This document shows, piece after piece, positions 31,676 through 41,476 of a stretch of 64,000 bases of DNA; within the stretch, counting starts at the first letter, position 1, and every line of letters begins with the position of its first letter. The notes beneath the pieces were generated by a model. The model worked only from the letters and a program-made list of their open reading frames with translations. It did no database searches and was not told the origin of the DNA. The DNA is from Archangium sp. (GTDB taxonomy: Bacteria > Myxococcota > Myxococcia > Myxococcales > Myxococcaceae). The DNA lies in the NCBI GenBank assembly GCA_030681645.1, contig JAUXRX010000023.1, positions 1 through 64,000 on the forward strand. Direction: 5' to 3'. The translations under genes and the position numbers were made by a program.

Positions 31676-31985
31676 GGTACTCCCACTGGTAGATGCCGGT
31701 GGTGTGCAGGTCGCCGAAGGTGAACGAGAGCGCGTAGTTCCCCACGCTGTGTACTTCGATGACCTTCATGTCTTCGGGGATGGTCTCGACCTCGAAGGTG
31801 CGCTTGCCGCTCCACTCTTCGACGCAGCCGGCGCACGGGCAGTACTGGCGCAGCCGGCGCGCGGCGACCTTCGTGCTGACGCCGTCGCTCCAGGTGAGCG
31901 CCAGCTCGCGCTGGTCGCGGCTGAGCACCACGGCCGTCACGCTGGTGGTCTTCTTCTTCGGCTTGACGGAGTCCCAGATGCTCAC
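31647..31985 (-). CDS. DUF971 family protein
   Basis: A 112-aa protein with the DUF971 (gamma-butyrobetaine hydroxylase-like N-terminal) fold. It has 'RELALTWSDGVSTKVAARRLRQYCPCAGC', with a Cys triplet that may hold metal, and 'EVHSVGNYALSFTFGDLHTTGIYQWEYLKDL'. Stand-alone members are often linked to Fe-S or cofactor metabolism, but no such link is visible here. Its stop overlaps the EamA gene tail-to-tail by 29 bp, and its start overlaps the lipoprotein gene upstream (ATGA, 31982-31985). Confidence 0.88.
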   Translation of the reverse strand: MSIWDSVKPKKKTTSVTAVVLSRDQRELALTWSDGVSTKVAARRLRQYCPCAGCVEEWSGKRTFEVETIPEDMKVIEVHSVGNYALSFTFGDLHTTGIYQWEYLKDLSVAPG

Positions 31986-32779
31986 GGTTGTTCCTCCACG
32001 AGGGCGATGATCGCGGTCGCCAGGCGATCGACGAAGCCGTCGATCAACAGGTTGGGCCGGGGGCGCTCGTCGGCGAGCAGCCCCTCGGCGTAGGTGACGT
32101 CGAGCCCGAACTCACGGCGCAGCGGCGGCACGTTGGCCAGGTTGACCGCGAAGTCGGGCTGGCTGGGGTACTTCACCAGGCGCTGCTGCAGCGAGGTGGC
32201 GTCGAGGTTGAAGCGCTCGACCAGGCCGTACACGCGAATGGTCTCTTCGACCGGGTTGATGTTGAAGAGCTGGAGCGGCCAGATGATGAGCCCGAAGCCG
32301 AACGCGAGGTTCTTGAGGGTGCGATCGCTGGCGATCGTCTCGTTGCCTTCGATGATGGTGCGCACCACCGTCACCGGACCCTTGAGCAGCTGCGCTCCGG
32401 ACGTCGAGGTGACGCGCCAGCTCGGCCTCCGCACCTGCACCTGGGCCATCGCGCGGTGCTGCAGCTCGACGAGGGTGGCGGGCTTGGCGAAGAAGGGCTT
32501 CTCGGAGACCTGGCGGGTGATAGCGACGGTGCTCGGCCCCGTGGTGCCGAAGCCCGCGCCGAAGCCGAGGCCGGGGTTGCCGTAGCCGGTGCCGAGCGTC
32601 GCGTACTCGGTGCGGGTGGACGTCTGCAGCTCGGCGAGTTCGAAGAGCGGCTCGATCACCACGTTGCGGGCGATGCGGGGATCCTCAGGCGTGAACGCCG
32701 GATCGCCGATCAGCTTCGCGGTCGCGCAGCCGGAGAGCGCAAAGATGAAGAGCAGGGGAGTGACCCGCCGGGAGACCAT
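31982..32779 (-). CDS. Lipoprotein of unknown function
   Basis: A 265-aa protein with a lipoprotein signal ('LLFIFALSGCATAK', lipobox ALSGC). A short Gly-rich stretch follows ('LGTGYGNPGLGFGAGFGTTG'), then about 190 residues of mixed strands and helices ('FGFGLIIWPLQLFNI' is hydrophobic but short). No family is recognised. It is co-translated with DUF971 downstream. A possible gene at 32685-33170 overlaps its first 95 bp in another frame. Confidence 0.8.
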   Translation of the reverse strand: MVSRRVTPLLFIFALSGCATAKLIGDPAFTPEDPRIARNVVIEPLFELAELQTSTRTEYATLGTGYGNPGLGFGAGFGTTGPSTVAITRQVSEKPFFAKPATLVELQHRAMAQVQVRRPSWRVTSTSGAQLLKGPVTVVRTIIEGNETIASDRTLKNLAFGFGLIIWPLQLFNINPVEETIRVYGLVERFNLDATSLQQRLVKYPSQPDFAVNLANVPPLRREFGLDVTYAEGLLADERPRPNLLIDGFVDRLATAIIALVEEQP

Positions 32780-33170
32780 GAGCGTGCCCTATACCGAGTC
32801 CGGGAGAATTGCCCGCCTCTGTAGGTGCGCCGATGCCCTGCTGCTCGGAAGCAAAGGCGGTCTGGCTGGATCTTCCGACGGTGCTCGACGCGCACAGGCC
32901 CCTCACCGCAGGCGCCTGTTGACGCCCTGATTCAGGCTTCGGCGAGTTGTCCTCTTTGATGACCGCGAGGCCGGGGGAAACGAGCGCGAGAAATCCCCCG
33001 TCTGCGGACCACAGGTACCGCGCGATGAACTCTCTGCGCGGCTGCTCACCGCGTTTCGGTTCGAACGGGCCAGTGACGAAGAACTGCCGGCCGTCTGCAA
33101 CTCGTCCCACGTGTGTCGCGTGGCGGTCGTCGTGTTCGATGTCGATCAGCGTGGGCGGCCCTTCGTGCAT
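32685..33170 (-). CDS. Doubtful hypothetical gene, perhaps frameshifted
   Basis: ATG 33170 has a GAGG site five bases upstream, and the first ~65 residues look genuine: 'IDIEHDDRHATHVGRVADGRQFFV', then 'REFIARYLWSADGGFLALV'. After about residue 75 the frame loses protein character and runs into the start of the lipoprotein gene. An alternative frame stops near 32930. A frameshift or truncation of an originally ~100-aa protein is likely. The rest of 32780-33273 shows nothing else except the operator noted at 33253. Confidence 0.4.
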   Translation of the reverse strand: MHEGPPTLIDIEHDDRHATHVGRVADGRQFFVTGPFEPKRGEQPRREFIARYLWSADGGFLALVSPGLAVIKEDNSPKPESGRQQAPAVRGLCASSTVGRSSQTAFASEQQGIGAPTEAGNSPGLGIGHAHGLPAGHSPALHLCALRLRDREADRRSGVHA

Positions 33171-33252
33171 GACGTCCTCATTGCGACGATAGACTGGTCC
33201 GAAGAGGCGCGCCGTTGTTGCGCGCTCTCCCAGGCGGTTGGCCGCTGCTCAA

Positions 33253-33274
33253 TTTCCGGATAGATTTCCGGAAA
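33253..33274. promoter_or_regulatory. Probable autoregulatory operator of the toxin-antitoxin pair
   Basis: A TTTCCGGA word (33253-33260) is followed 12 bp later by the perfect palindrome TTTCCGGAAA (33265-33274), whose last base is the A of the antitoxin ATG. Operators overlapping the first gene are typical of type II toxin-antitoxin operons. The site displaces a normal ribosome binding site. Confidence 0.55.
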
Positions 33275-33570
33275 TGAAGAACCCTCAAAAACGCGCGCTC
33301 ACCGCTCATCGTCGTCAGCAGAAGGCGAAGGGGATCGTGCGCGTCGAGGTCCAGGCGGCCGCAGGCGACGCTGCCTTGATTCGGGAGGTCGCGGCCGAAC
33401 TCCGAAGCGGCACTCGGCGAGCTGCGGAAGTGAGGAGTCTTCTCCGGCGCTCCCTTCGTCCGCGCAAGAGCCTCCGCGAACTCCTGGTCATGGATGTCGA
33501 GATTCCTGACGACGTCGTGGACAAGGCGTTCGCCCGCCAGCGCGACCTGGGGAGAGAGGTCGATCTGTGA
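33274..33570 (+). CDS. Antitoxin of a VapBC/FitAB-type pair
   Basis: A 98-aa protein: 'ALTAHRRQQKAKGIVRVEVQ' followed by 'DAALIREVAAELRSG', a strand-helix start that should form a ribbon-helix-helix-like DNA-binding unit. The C-terminal half ('SLRELLVMDVEIPDDVVDKAF') would wrap the toxin. The family name is not certain. The call rests on the coupled PIN-domain gene downstream: stop and start overlap (33567-33570). ATG 33274 is used because it coincides with the palindromic operator. Confidence 0.7.
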   Translation: MKNPQKRALTAHRRQQKAKGIVRVEVQAAAGDAALIREVAAELRSGTRRAAEVRSLLRRSLRPRKSLRELLVMDVEIPDDVVDKAFARQRDLGREVDL

Positions 33571-33980
33571 AGTGGCTGGTCGACACGAACGTGCTGTCCG
33601 AGCTCCGAAAGAAGGCGCGCTGCGATTCGAACGTGGCGCGGTGGGCCGAAAGCGTTTCGGAAGAGTCGATGTTCACGAGCGTGCTGGTGATCGGTGAGAT
33701 TCGCCGCGGGATCGGGTTGGTGGCCCGAAAGGACGCGGCCCAGGCTCGCGCGTTGAGCAAGTGGCTCGATCAGATTCGGGTCGCCTTTGCTGGGAGGACC
33801 CTCGAGATCACCGAGCAGATCGCGGAGGAGTGGGGCCGGCTCGGGGTGCCTGAGAGGCGGCCGGCTGTCGACGCGCTGCTCGCTGCGACCGCGAAGGTCC
33901 ATGGCCTCACCGTCGCGACTCGCAACACGATCGATTTCGGCTTGATGGGCGTGGAGGTCCACAACCCCTTCCAACGGTGA
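33567..33980 (+). CDS. vapC: PIN-domain ribonuclease toxin (VapC/FitB type)
   Basis: A 137-aa PIN nuclease with all expected acidic residues: Asp6 in 'WLVDTNVLSEL', Glu44 in 'SVLVIGEIRRGI', Asp102 in 'RPAVDALLAATA' and the final Asn/Asp in 'VATRNTIDF'. VapC toxins cut tRNA or rRNA when not held by their antitoxin. It starts at GTG overlapping the antitoxin stop, a normal arrangement. The site appears intact, so the pair should be active. The closest relation, VapC or FitB, cannot be told from sequence alone. Confidence 0.88.
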   Translation: MKWLVDTNVLSELRKKARCDSNVARWAESVSEESMFTSVLVIGEIRRGIGLVARKDAAQARALSKWLDQIRVAFAGRTLEITEQIAEEWGRLGVPERRPAVDALLAATAKVHGLTVATRNTIDFGLMGVEVHNPFQR

Positions 33981-33981
33981 C

Positions 33982-34779
33982 TCAGAGCCGCCGGTGCTGC
34001 AGCGCGGGCAGCGTGCGCCGCACCTTCGCCAGGTACTCGAGGTCGAGCTCCGCCATCGCCAAGCCCTCACCCTCCGACGCGCGCGCGACGACCAGCCCCC
34101 ATGGGTCGACCACCATCGCGTGACCCCAGGTGAGGCGATCCTTCGGGTGCCTGCCCTGCTGCGCCGGCGCGATCACGTACGCCTGGTTCTCGATCGCGCG
34201 GGCCCGCAGCAGCACCTCCCAGTGATCCTTCCCCGTCATCAGGGTGAAGGCCGCCGGCACGGTGAGCAGCACCGCCCCCGCCTCGGCGTGGCGACGGTAG
34301 AGCTCAGGGAAACGGAGGTCGTAGCAGACCGACAACCCCACCTTGCCCACCGGCGAGTCCGCCACCACCACCTCGGTCCCCGGCGCGACGGCCGCCGACT
34401 CGCGGTAGGTCTGCCCGTCCCCCACCTCGACATCGAAGAGGTGAATCTTCCGGTACACCCCCAGCCGCTGCCCCTCGGGCCCGAACAGGACGCTGGTGTT
34501 GAACAGGCGCCCCCCCGGCGCCCCGGCCTCGAGAATCGAGCCCGCCAGCACCGAAATCTTCAATGATCTTGCGAGCTCAGCCATGCGCCCGAGGGTCTCG
34601 CCTTCCAGCGTCTCGGTGTTCAGCTTCCGCTCGGCCTCAGGGCCCATCCACGAGAAGTTCTCAGGCACTCCGACGAGCTGCGCCCCTGACTCCGCGGCCT
34701 TGAGAATCAGGCGGGTCGCCGACTCGAGATTGAGGGCCTTGTCGGCCCCGCTGGTCATCTGGACAGCTGCGATGCGCAT
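33982..34779 (-). CDS. Nitrilase-family amidase (Nit1/Nit2-like)
   Basis: A 265-aa carbon-nitrogen hydrolase with the complete Glu-Lys-Cys triad: Glu40 ('LVGVPENFSWMG'), Lys111 ('GVYRKIHLFDVEVGD') and Cys152 ('VGLSVCYDLRFPELYR'). The 'RKIHLFD' and 'CYDLRFPELYR' strings are characteristic of the Nit branch, whose best-known role is repair of deaminated glutathione. Omega-amidase activity is the alternative. It converges with the toxin gene (1-bp gap) and is divergent from the rimP operon. Confidence 0.9.
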   Translation of the reverse strand: MRIAAVQMTSGADKALNLESATRLILKAAESGAQLVGVPENFSWMGPEAERKLNTETLEGETLGRMAELARSLKISVLAGSILEAGAPGGRLFNTSVLFGPEGQRLGVYRKIHLFDVEVGDGQTYRESAAVAPGTEVVVADSPVGKVGLSVCYDLRFPELYRRHAEAGAVLLTVPAAFTLMTGKDHWEVLLRARAIENQAYVIAPAQQGRHPKDRLTWGHAMVVDPWGLVVARASEGEGLAMAELDLEYLAKVRRTLPALQHRRL

Positions 34780-34830
34780 GGGCCGCTGTTTACACGGGGT
34801 GGGGTGGTGTCGTAGATGCCCGTCACCAAT

Positions 34831-34871
34831 TTTTCGGAAACCGAAAAGTGGGCCGGGGTGCCCACTTTTTT
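34831..34871 (+). terminator. Overlapping hairpins / possible attenuator before rimP
   Basis: A 10-bp perfect stem (34844-34853 with 34860-34869; arm AAAAGTGGGC, 6-nt loop) followed by T's to 34871 has the form of an intrinsic terminator on the + strand. A second stem, TTTTCGG (34831-34837) with CCGAAAA (34841-34847), shares four bases with the left arm of the first, so the two cannot form fully together. The site is 20-60 bp ahead of the first gene of the nusA operon. Confidence 0.6.
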
Positions 34872-34892
34872 CATTTCAGGGGGTCGATCGCA

Positions 34893-35378
34893 GTGGCCGA
34901 GCCGAGCAGCAAACAGAAGGTGGAAGAGAGAGCGCAGGAGCTCTGCGAGCCGCTGATCGCGGCCGAAGGGCTCGAGCTGCTCGATCTCGAGTTCATCCGC
35001 GAGCACGGCGGGTGGATCCTCCGGCTGTTCATCGACAAGCCCGGCGGCACCGTCGGCGTCGAAGAATGCGCGCTGGCCAGCCACGCCGTCGACAAGGCCC
35101 TCGACATCGAAGACTTCATTCCCCACGAATACAGCCTCGAGTGCTCCAGCCCCGGCCTCAACCGCCCCCTCAAGAAGTCCGCGCACTTCGAAGCGGTCAA
35201 GGGCAAGCAGGTGCGCATCAAGACCTTCGCGCCGCTCTTCGAGCCGCCGCGCAAGAACTTCCTCGGGACGCTTCGTCAGGTCTCGGCGGACGCAGTGACG
35301 GTGGAGGTGGAGGGCGCAGGCCCCTTCACCATCAACCTGAAGGACATCGCCCGCGCGAATCTCGAGTTTCAGCCGTAG
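34893..35378 (+). CDS. rimP: Ribosome maturation factor RimP
   Basis: RimP assists late 30S assembly. The 161-aa protein has 'VEERAQELCEPLIAAEGLELLDLEFIREHG', 'WILRLFIDKPGGTVGVEECA', 'YSLECSSPGLNRPLKKSAHF' and the C-terminal SH3-like half. GTG 34893 with an AGGGGG site is preferred to the longer frame from 34848, which would run through the terminator-like hairpin. It is the first gene of the operon rimP-nusA-ylxR-infB. Confidence 0.95.
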   Translation: MAEPSSKQKVEERAQELCEPLIAAEGLELLDLEFIREHGGWILRLFIDKPGGTVGVEECALASHAVDKALDIEDFIPHEYSLECSSPGLNRPLKKSAHFEAVKGKQVRIKTFAPLFEPPRKNFLGTLRQVSADAVTVEVEGAGPFTINLKDIARANLEFQP

Positions 35379-35435
35379 TTCATAGTCGTAACCACATACA
35401 GGCCGTCATCTGGCGGCCGAGGAAAAGGAACACCC

Positions 35436-37124
<1,689 letters not shown>

Positions 37125-37156
37125 TCAGTCAGTTCACGCGGTAAACGAAAGTCACT

Positions 37157-37429
37157 ATGAGTGAGGAGCCCAGGCCGCCCGTACGAACGTGCCTGGGGTG
37201 CGGAAAGAAGCAGACGAAAGCGCTGCTCCGGAGGCTGGTTCTCGACGAGAAGAACCAGCCCCTGTTGGACAGGTCGCAAGGCGCCCCTGGCAGGGGGGCG
37301 TACCTCTGTGGACCAGGCTGCCTCCAAGCAGCCGTGAAGCGGAAGGCCTTCCAGCGGGCCTTCAAGAAGAACGTGGCGCTGGATGTGACCAACCTGGAGG
37401 CGGCCTTCCTGCGGCAAACCAACGACTGA
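37157..37429 (+). CDS. ylxR: YlxR family RNA-binding protein (DUF448)
   Basis: A 90-aa YlxR protein with 'PVRTCLGCGKKQTKALLRRLVL' (the GRGAYxC-type family opening) and 'GAPGRGAYLCGPGCLQAAVKRKAFQRAFKK'. YlxR proteins are nucleoid or RNA-binding and lie between nusA and infB in many bacteria, as here. No strong ribosome site is visible. The 156-bp gap to infB holds no gene that I can support. Confidence 0.93.
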   Translation: MSEEPRPPVRTCLGCGKKQTKALLRRLVLDEKNQPLLDRSQGAPGRGAYLCGPGCLQAAVKRKAFQRAFKKNVALDVTNLEAAFLRQTND

Positions 37430-37585
37430 GCTTCAACAACAATTGGTTCGCTGTTCTCCGGCTGCCCGCAGCACGTCCCAGCTTTTGGGTCCCATCCCCC
37501 TCGCTCCGCGCGGTTTCTCGCGGCTCGTTGGCACGGTTCCTTCGCTGTCTTTCCTTCCTCACCTGAAGTACGGGGGTCTCGCCCT

Positions 37586-40480
37586 ATGTCAAAGAAGCGC
37601 GTTCATGAAATCGCCAAAGAGCTCAAGGAGAAGCACGGTATTGAGTTCGACAACAAGCAGGTGGTCACGGAGCTCGTGAGCCTGGGTTACGACGTCAAGA
37701 GCCACTCGTCGTCGCTCGAAGACGACCAGGCCATCGCGGCGGTGCAGAAGATCGTCGAGAAGCGCAAGCCGAAGGCCGCGCCCGCTCCCGTCGCCCCCAA
37801 GGGCTTCGTGGTGCGCCGCAAGGTCGGCGAGAGCACCGTGGCCACCCAGGTCGCTGCCGGCGCGAAGGTCGATCTGCCGCACACGCCACCGCCGGTCGCC
37901 GCGCACGTCGAGCCCGAGCCGGTCGTCGAGCTGCCCGCCGACACGCACACCGCCGTCGCCCAGGCGGTGCCCGTCGCCAACATGCCCGCCGCCACCGAGC
38001 ACGCGCCCGTGGAACCCGTCGCGGCCCCGGTCGTCGCGCCTCCCGAGGTGCCCGTCGCGCCCGTCGTCGAGGCGCCCGTTCAGGCCGCTGCCGCCGCCAC
38101 CCCCAGCGCCATTCCGCCTCCGCGTTCGTCGGCGCCCCGCGCCCGCGCTTCGGCGCCGCGCCCCGGCGCCGTGACCGTCGCCCCCGCGGCCGCGCCGCCC
38201 CCGCTCGCCGTGCCGCCCATGGTGCGCACGGCCCAGAGCATCGGCGCCCGCCCGTCGGCGCCCTCGCGTGTCGGCGTCACCATGCGCCCCAGCGTGGGCG
38301 GCCCTGCCGGCGCCACCGCGACCGGCCCCGCCACCTCGGCGCCCGTGCGCACCGTGCCCACGGCCACCCAGGCCGTCGTCGTCAGCCGCCCGCTCATCCC
38401 CATCAAGCGGGTGACGCCCAACCAGCCCACCGCGGGCCGCTACCCGATGGCGCCTGGCAAGAAGGCCATCGGCGTGGTTCGCGAGTTCAAGGTGGTGCCT
38501 GCGGGCACGGCCGGCGCGAAGGACTTCGGTGACGCGCGCCGCAAGGAAGCAGAGCGGCGGGGTCCTCCCGGTGCCGCAGGTCAGCGCCGCGAGAAGGAGA
38601 AGGAGCAGTCGACCACCTCCGACATCAAGGAGCTCATCTTCGGCCGCTCGGCCATTCCGGTTCGCGGCAAGAAGCGCAAGCCGACCAAGAAGGGTCAGAA
38701 GACCCTCATCACCGAGATGGCCGGCGACAAGAAGGTCATCAAGGTCCAGGAAGGGATCACGGTCAGCGAGCTGTCGCAGCGCATGGGCGTGAAGACCACC
38801 GAGATCATCAAGAAGCTGATGCAGGCCGGCAAGATGGCCACTGCCACGCAGACCATCGACGTCGACACCGCCGGCATCCTGGCGAGCGACTACGGCTGGA
38901 CGGTGAAGAAGGTCGGCTTCGAGGTGGAAGACTTCCTCCCCACCCTCGAGGACAAGCCCGAGAACCTGATCACCCGCCCGCCGGTCGTCACGGTCATGGG
39001 TCACGTCGACCACGGCAAGACGTCGCTGCTCGACGCGATCCGCAAGGCGAACGTGGCCAGCGGCGAAGCAGGCGGCATCACCCAGCACGTCGGCGCCTAC
39101 ACGGTGAAGTCGAGCAAGGGTGACATCACCTTCCTCGACACCCCGGGTCACGCGGCGTTCAGCGCCATGCGCGCGCGCGGCGCCAACATCACCGACGTGG
39201 TGGTGCTGGTGGTCGCGGCCGACGACGGCGTGATGCCCCAGACGAAGGAAGCGATTCAGCACGCGCTGAAGGCCGAAGTGCCCATCGTGGTGGCCATGAA
39301 CAAGATGGACCTGCAGGCCGCCAACGCCGACCGGGTCAAGAAGGAACTGGCCGACCTCTCGCTGCTCGCCGAAGACTGGGGCGGCGAGGTGATCATGGTG
39401 CCCGTGTCTGCCAAGACGCGCATGGGCCTCGACCTGCTGCTCGAGAACATCTCGCTGCAGGCCGAGGTGCTCGAGCTCAAGGCCGACCCGAACCGTCCCG
39501 CCACGGGCATCATCCTCGAGGCGCGGCTGGAAAAGGGCCGCGGCCCGATCGCCACCGTGCTGGTGCAGGAAGGCACGCTGAAGAAGGGCGACGCGCTCGT
39601 CTCAGGCATCCACTTCGGGCGCGTTCGCATGATGCTCAACGATCGCGGCGAGCTCGTCGACGAGGTGAAGCCCGGCTATTCGGCCGAGATCATCGGCCTG
39701 TCGGGCGTGCCCACCGCGGGCGACGTGATCAACGCCGTGGCCGACGAGAAGGCCGCCAAGCAGGTCGCCGATCACCGCATCTTGAAGGCGCGCCAGGCCG
39801 AGGCCGGCAAGACCAGCCGCGAGTCGCTCGAGGATCTGCTCGCCAAGCAGAAGGCGTCGGACCAGAAGGAGCTCAAGATCGTGCTCAAGGCCGACGTCTC
39901 GGGTTCGCTCGAGGCCGTGGCCGACGCGATCCAGAAGCTGTCGACCAAGAAGGTGAAGGTCACCATCGTGCAGAAGGGTGTCGGCATGATGACCGAGACC
40001 GACATCGGCACGGGCGAGGCCTTCTCGGCCGTGGTGATCGGCTTCAACAGCAAGCCCGAGTCTGGCGCGGAGAACGCGGCCAAGCACAAGGGCGTGAAGT
40101 GGCAGACCTTCGGCATCATCTACGAGCTCCTCGACGGAGTGATCAAGATGATGGAGGACCTGCTGGACCCGATCCGCACCGAGAAGAAGATCGGCAAGGC
40201 AGAGGTGAGGAACCTCTTCAACGTGCCCAAGCTGGGCACCATCGCCGGCTCGGCCGTGACCGAGGGCGTGATCAAGCGCGCGTCGATCCTCAAGCTGGTG
40301 CGAGCCAACAAGCAGGTCTTCCAGGGCAAGCTGGCGAGCCTCAAGCGCTTCAAGGACGACGTGAAGGAGGTCACGATGGGGTACGAGTGCGGTATCGGCA
40401 TCGAGGGCTTCTCCGACATTCAGGCCGGGGACATCATCGAGGCCTACGAGGTCGAGGAGACCCGCCCGTCGCTCAACTGA
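37586..40480 (+). CDS. infB: Translation initiation factor IF-2
   Basis: IF-2 places initiator tRNA on the 30S subunit and promotes subunit joining. The 964-aa protein has an IF2_N domain at ~1-55 ('RVHEIAKELKEKHGIEFDNK'). A long Ala/Pro/Val-rich region follows (~60-330), then a second IF2_N-like motif ('GITVSELSQRMGVKTTEIIKKLM'). The GTPase domain (~465 on) has G1 'GHVDHGKT', G3 'DTPGHAAF' and G4 'NKMD'. Domains II-IV end 'GFSDIQAGDIIEAYEVEET'. The long linker is typical of myxobacterial IF-2. Start ATG after a weak site. Confidence 0.98.
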   Translation: MSKKRVHEIAKELKEKHGIEFDNKQVVTELVSLGYDVKSHSSSLEDDQAIAAVQKIVEKRKPKAAPAPVAPKGFVVRRKVGESTVATQVAAGAKVDLPHTPPPVAAHVEPEPVVELPADTHTAVAQAVPVANMPAATEHAPVEPVAAPVVAPPEVPVAPVVEAPVQAAAAATPSAIPPPRSSAPRARASAPRPGAVTVAPAAAPPPLAVPPMVRTAQSIGARPSAPSRVGVTMRPSVGGPAGATATGPATSAPVRTVPTATQAVVVSRPLIPIKRVTPNQPTAGRYPMAPGKKAIGVVREFKVVPAGTAGAKDFGDARRKEAERRGPPGAAGQRREKEKEQSTTSDIKELIFGRSAIPVRGKKRKPTKKGQKTLITEMAGDKKVIKVQEGITVSELSQRMGVKTTEIIKKLMQAGKMATATQTIDVDTAGILASDYGWTVKKVGFEVEDFLPTLEDKPENLITRPPVVTVMGHVDHGKTSLLDAIRKANVASGEAGGITQHVGAYTVKSSKGDITFLDTPGHAAFSAMRARGANITDVVVLVVAADDGVMPQTKEAIQHALKAEVPIVVAMNKMDLQAANADRVKKELADLSLLAEDWGGEVIMVPVSAKTRMGLDLLLENISLQAEVLELKADPNRPATGIILEARLEKGRGPIATVLVQEGTLKKGDALVSGIHFGRVRMMLNDRGELVDEVKPGYSAEIIGLSGVPTAGDVINAVADEKAAKQVADHRILKARQAEAGKTSRESLEDLLAKQKASDQKELKIVLKADVSGSLEAVADAIQKLSTKKVKVTIVQKGVGMMTETDIGTGEAFSAVVIGFNSKPESGAENAAKHKGVKWQTFGIIYELLDGVIKMMEDLLDPIRTEKKIGKAEVRNLFNVPKLGTIAGSAVTEGVIKRASILKLVRANKQVFQGKLASLKRFKDDVKEVTMGYECGIGIEGFSDIQAGDIIEAYEVEETRPSLN

Positions 40481-40491
40481 AGTGAGGGCTG

Positions 40492-40523
40492 CCCGGCCTC
40501 GAGGGAAGACCTCGGAGGCCGGG
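40492..40523 (+). terminator. GC-rich hairpin after infB
   Basis: CCCGGCCTC (40492-40500) pairs with GAGGCCGGG (40515-40523) across a 14-nt loop, 12 bp after the infB stop. There is no U-run, so it may be a processing or partial termination signal within the operon. Confidence 0.45.
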
Positions 40524-40575
40524 TGGTTGATCGAGCGGTCAGAGCCGCCGTGTCGGCACGTCGCTGGAGTCTCCC

Positions 40576-41112
40576 ATGTTCGTCTGCGTCTCCCGAGTCA
40601 CCCTCGACATTCCCGCCGCTGGATCGCTCAAGGCCAAGCGCCAGGTGCTCCGGCGGGTGACCGATCGCGTGAAGGCGAAGTTCAACGTCGCCGTCGCCGA
40701 GGTCGAAGACAACGACGTGCTCAACCGCGCCGTGGTGGCGATGTCGGTGGTGGGCAACGATCGCAGTCACGTCAACGAGATGATGGACAAGATCTTCCAG
40801 TACATCGACGACATGTACCTGGCGCCCGTCAGCTCGCGCGAGCTGGAGATCCTCTCGTTCGGCGAAGATTTGTTCCAGGGGGTGGCCCCGGGGGGCGACC
40901 TGCTCCTGACCATTCCGCGGGGTGAGCGGTCGCTGGCCGAGGCAGAGGGGCTGGGGGCGTGGGAAGACCGCCACGCGCGGCAGGTGCCGCCGCCTTCCCC
41001 GTCGGCGCCGGCCGGCAAGAAGGCGAAGAAGAAGGAAAAAGAAGTGAACCTCACCGACGCCCGAGCAGTGGCGCGCAGCCTGCGGAATCGCCGAGAGTGG
41101 GAAAAGGAGTAG
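40576..41112 (+). CDS. ylxP: DUF503 (YlxP-like) protein with charged tail
   Basis: The first ~95 residues are a DUF503 domain: 'MFVCVSRVTLDIPAAGSLKAKRQVLRRVTDRVKAKFNVAVAEV' opens it, with 'VAMSVVGNDRSHVNEMMDKIFQYI' after. The family sits between infB and rbfA in many genomes and is thought to help ribosome assembly. The remaining ~80 residues are unusual: a Pro/Ser linker, a Lys run ('KKAKKKEKEVNL') and a helix 'ARAVARSLRNRREWEKE', giving 178 aa against about 95 normally. That tail could bind RNA. Confidence 0.85.
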   Translation: MFVCVSRVTLDIPAAGSLKAKRQVLRRVTDRVKAKFNVAVAEVEDNDVLNRAVVAMSVVGNDRSHVNEMMDKIFQYIDDMYLAPVSSRELEILSFGEDLFQGVAPGGDLLLTIPRGERSLAEAEGLGAWEDRHARQVPPPSPSAPAGKKAKKKEKEVNLTDARAVARSLRNRREWEKE

Positions 41113-41118
41113 CGCACC

Positions 41119-41475
41119 ATGGCCTCAGTTCGTCCTGACAGGGTGGGAGCAGAGATCCAGGCGGCGATCGCCGACCTGCTGATCCGCGGTGCGATTCACG
41201 ACCCGCGCATCGGGTTCATCACGCTCACCGGCGTGAAGGTGTCGCCCGATCTCTCGGTGGCGCAGGTCTACTATTCGATGATCGGCACCGACGAGCAGAA
41301 GGCCGAGACCCAGGCGGGGCTCACCGCGGCCAAGGGCTTCGTGCGCCGCGAGGTGACCAAGCGGGTGAAGCTGCGCATCTCGCCCGAGGTGTTCTTCACC
41401 TTCGACCCCTCGCTCGACGAGGGCGACAAGATCGAGCGGCTGCTGAAGGAAGTGCGGAACAAAGAGGGCTGGTGA
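41119..41475 (+). CDS. rbfA: Ribosome-binding factor A
   Basis: RbfA binds the 16S 5' helix during 30S maturation. The 118-aa KH-fold protein has 'PDRVGAEIQAAIADLLIRGAIHDPRIGFITLTGVKVSPDLSVAQVYYS' (shown in parts) and ends 'RLLKEVRNKEGW'. It fits in the operon six bases after ylxP; truB follows after one base. Confidence 0.95.
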   Translation: MASVRPDRVGAEIQAAIADLLIRGAIHDPRIGFITLTGVKVSPDLSVAQVYYSMIGTDEQKAETQAGLTAAKGFVRREVTKRVKLRISPEVFFTFDPSLDEGDKIERLLKEVRNKEGW

Positions 41476-41476
41476 A

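Noticed and set aside
37430..37585. Possible small gene or leader peptide between ylxR and infB.
   Set aside because: Short frames there lack a ribosome site and convincing composition; no stable regulatory hairpin was found.
37589..39262. A 557-codon minus-strand frame opposite infB.
   Set aside because: Mirror of the Ala/Pro-rich IF-2 linker and GTPase domain, with no independent signal.
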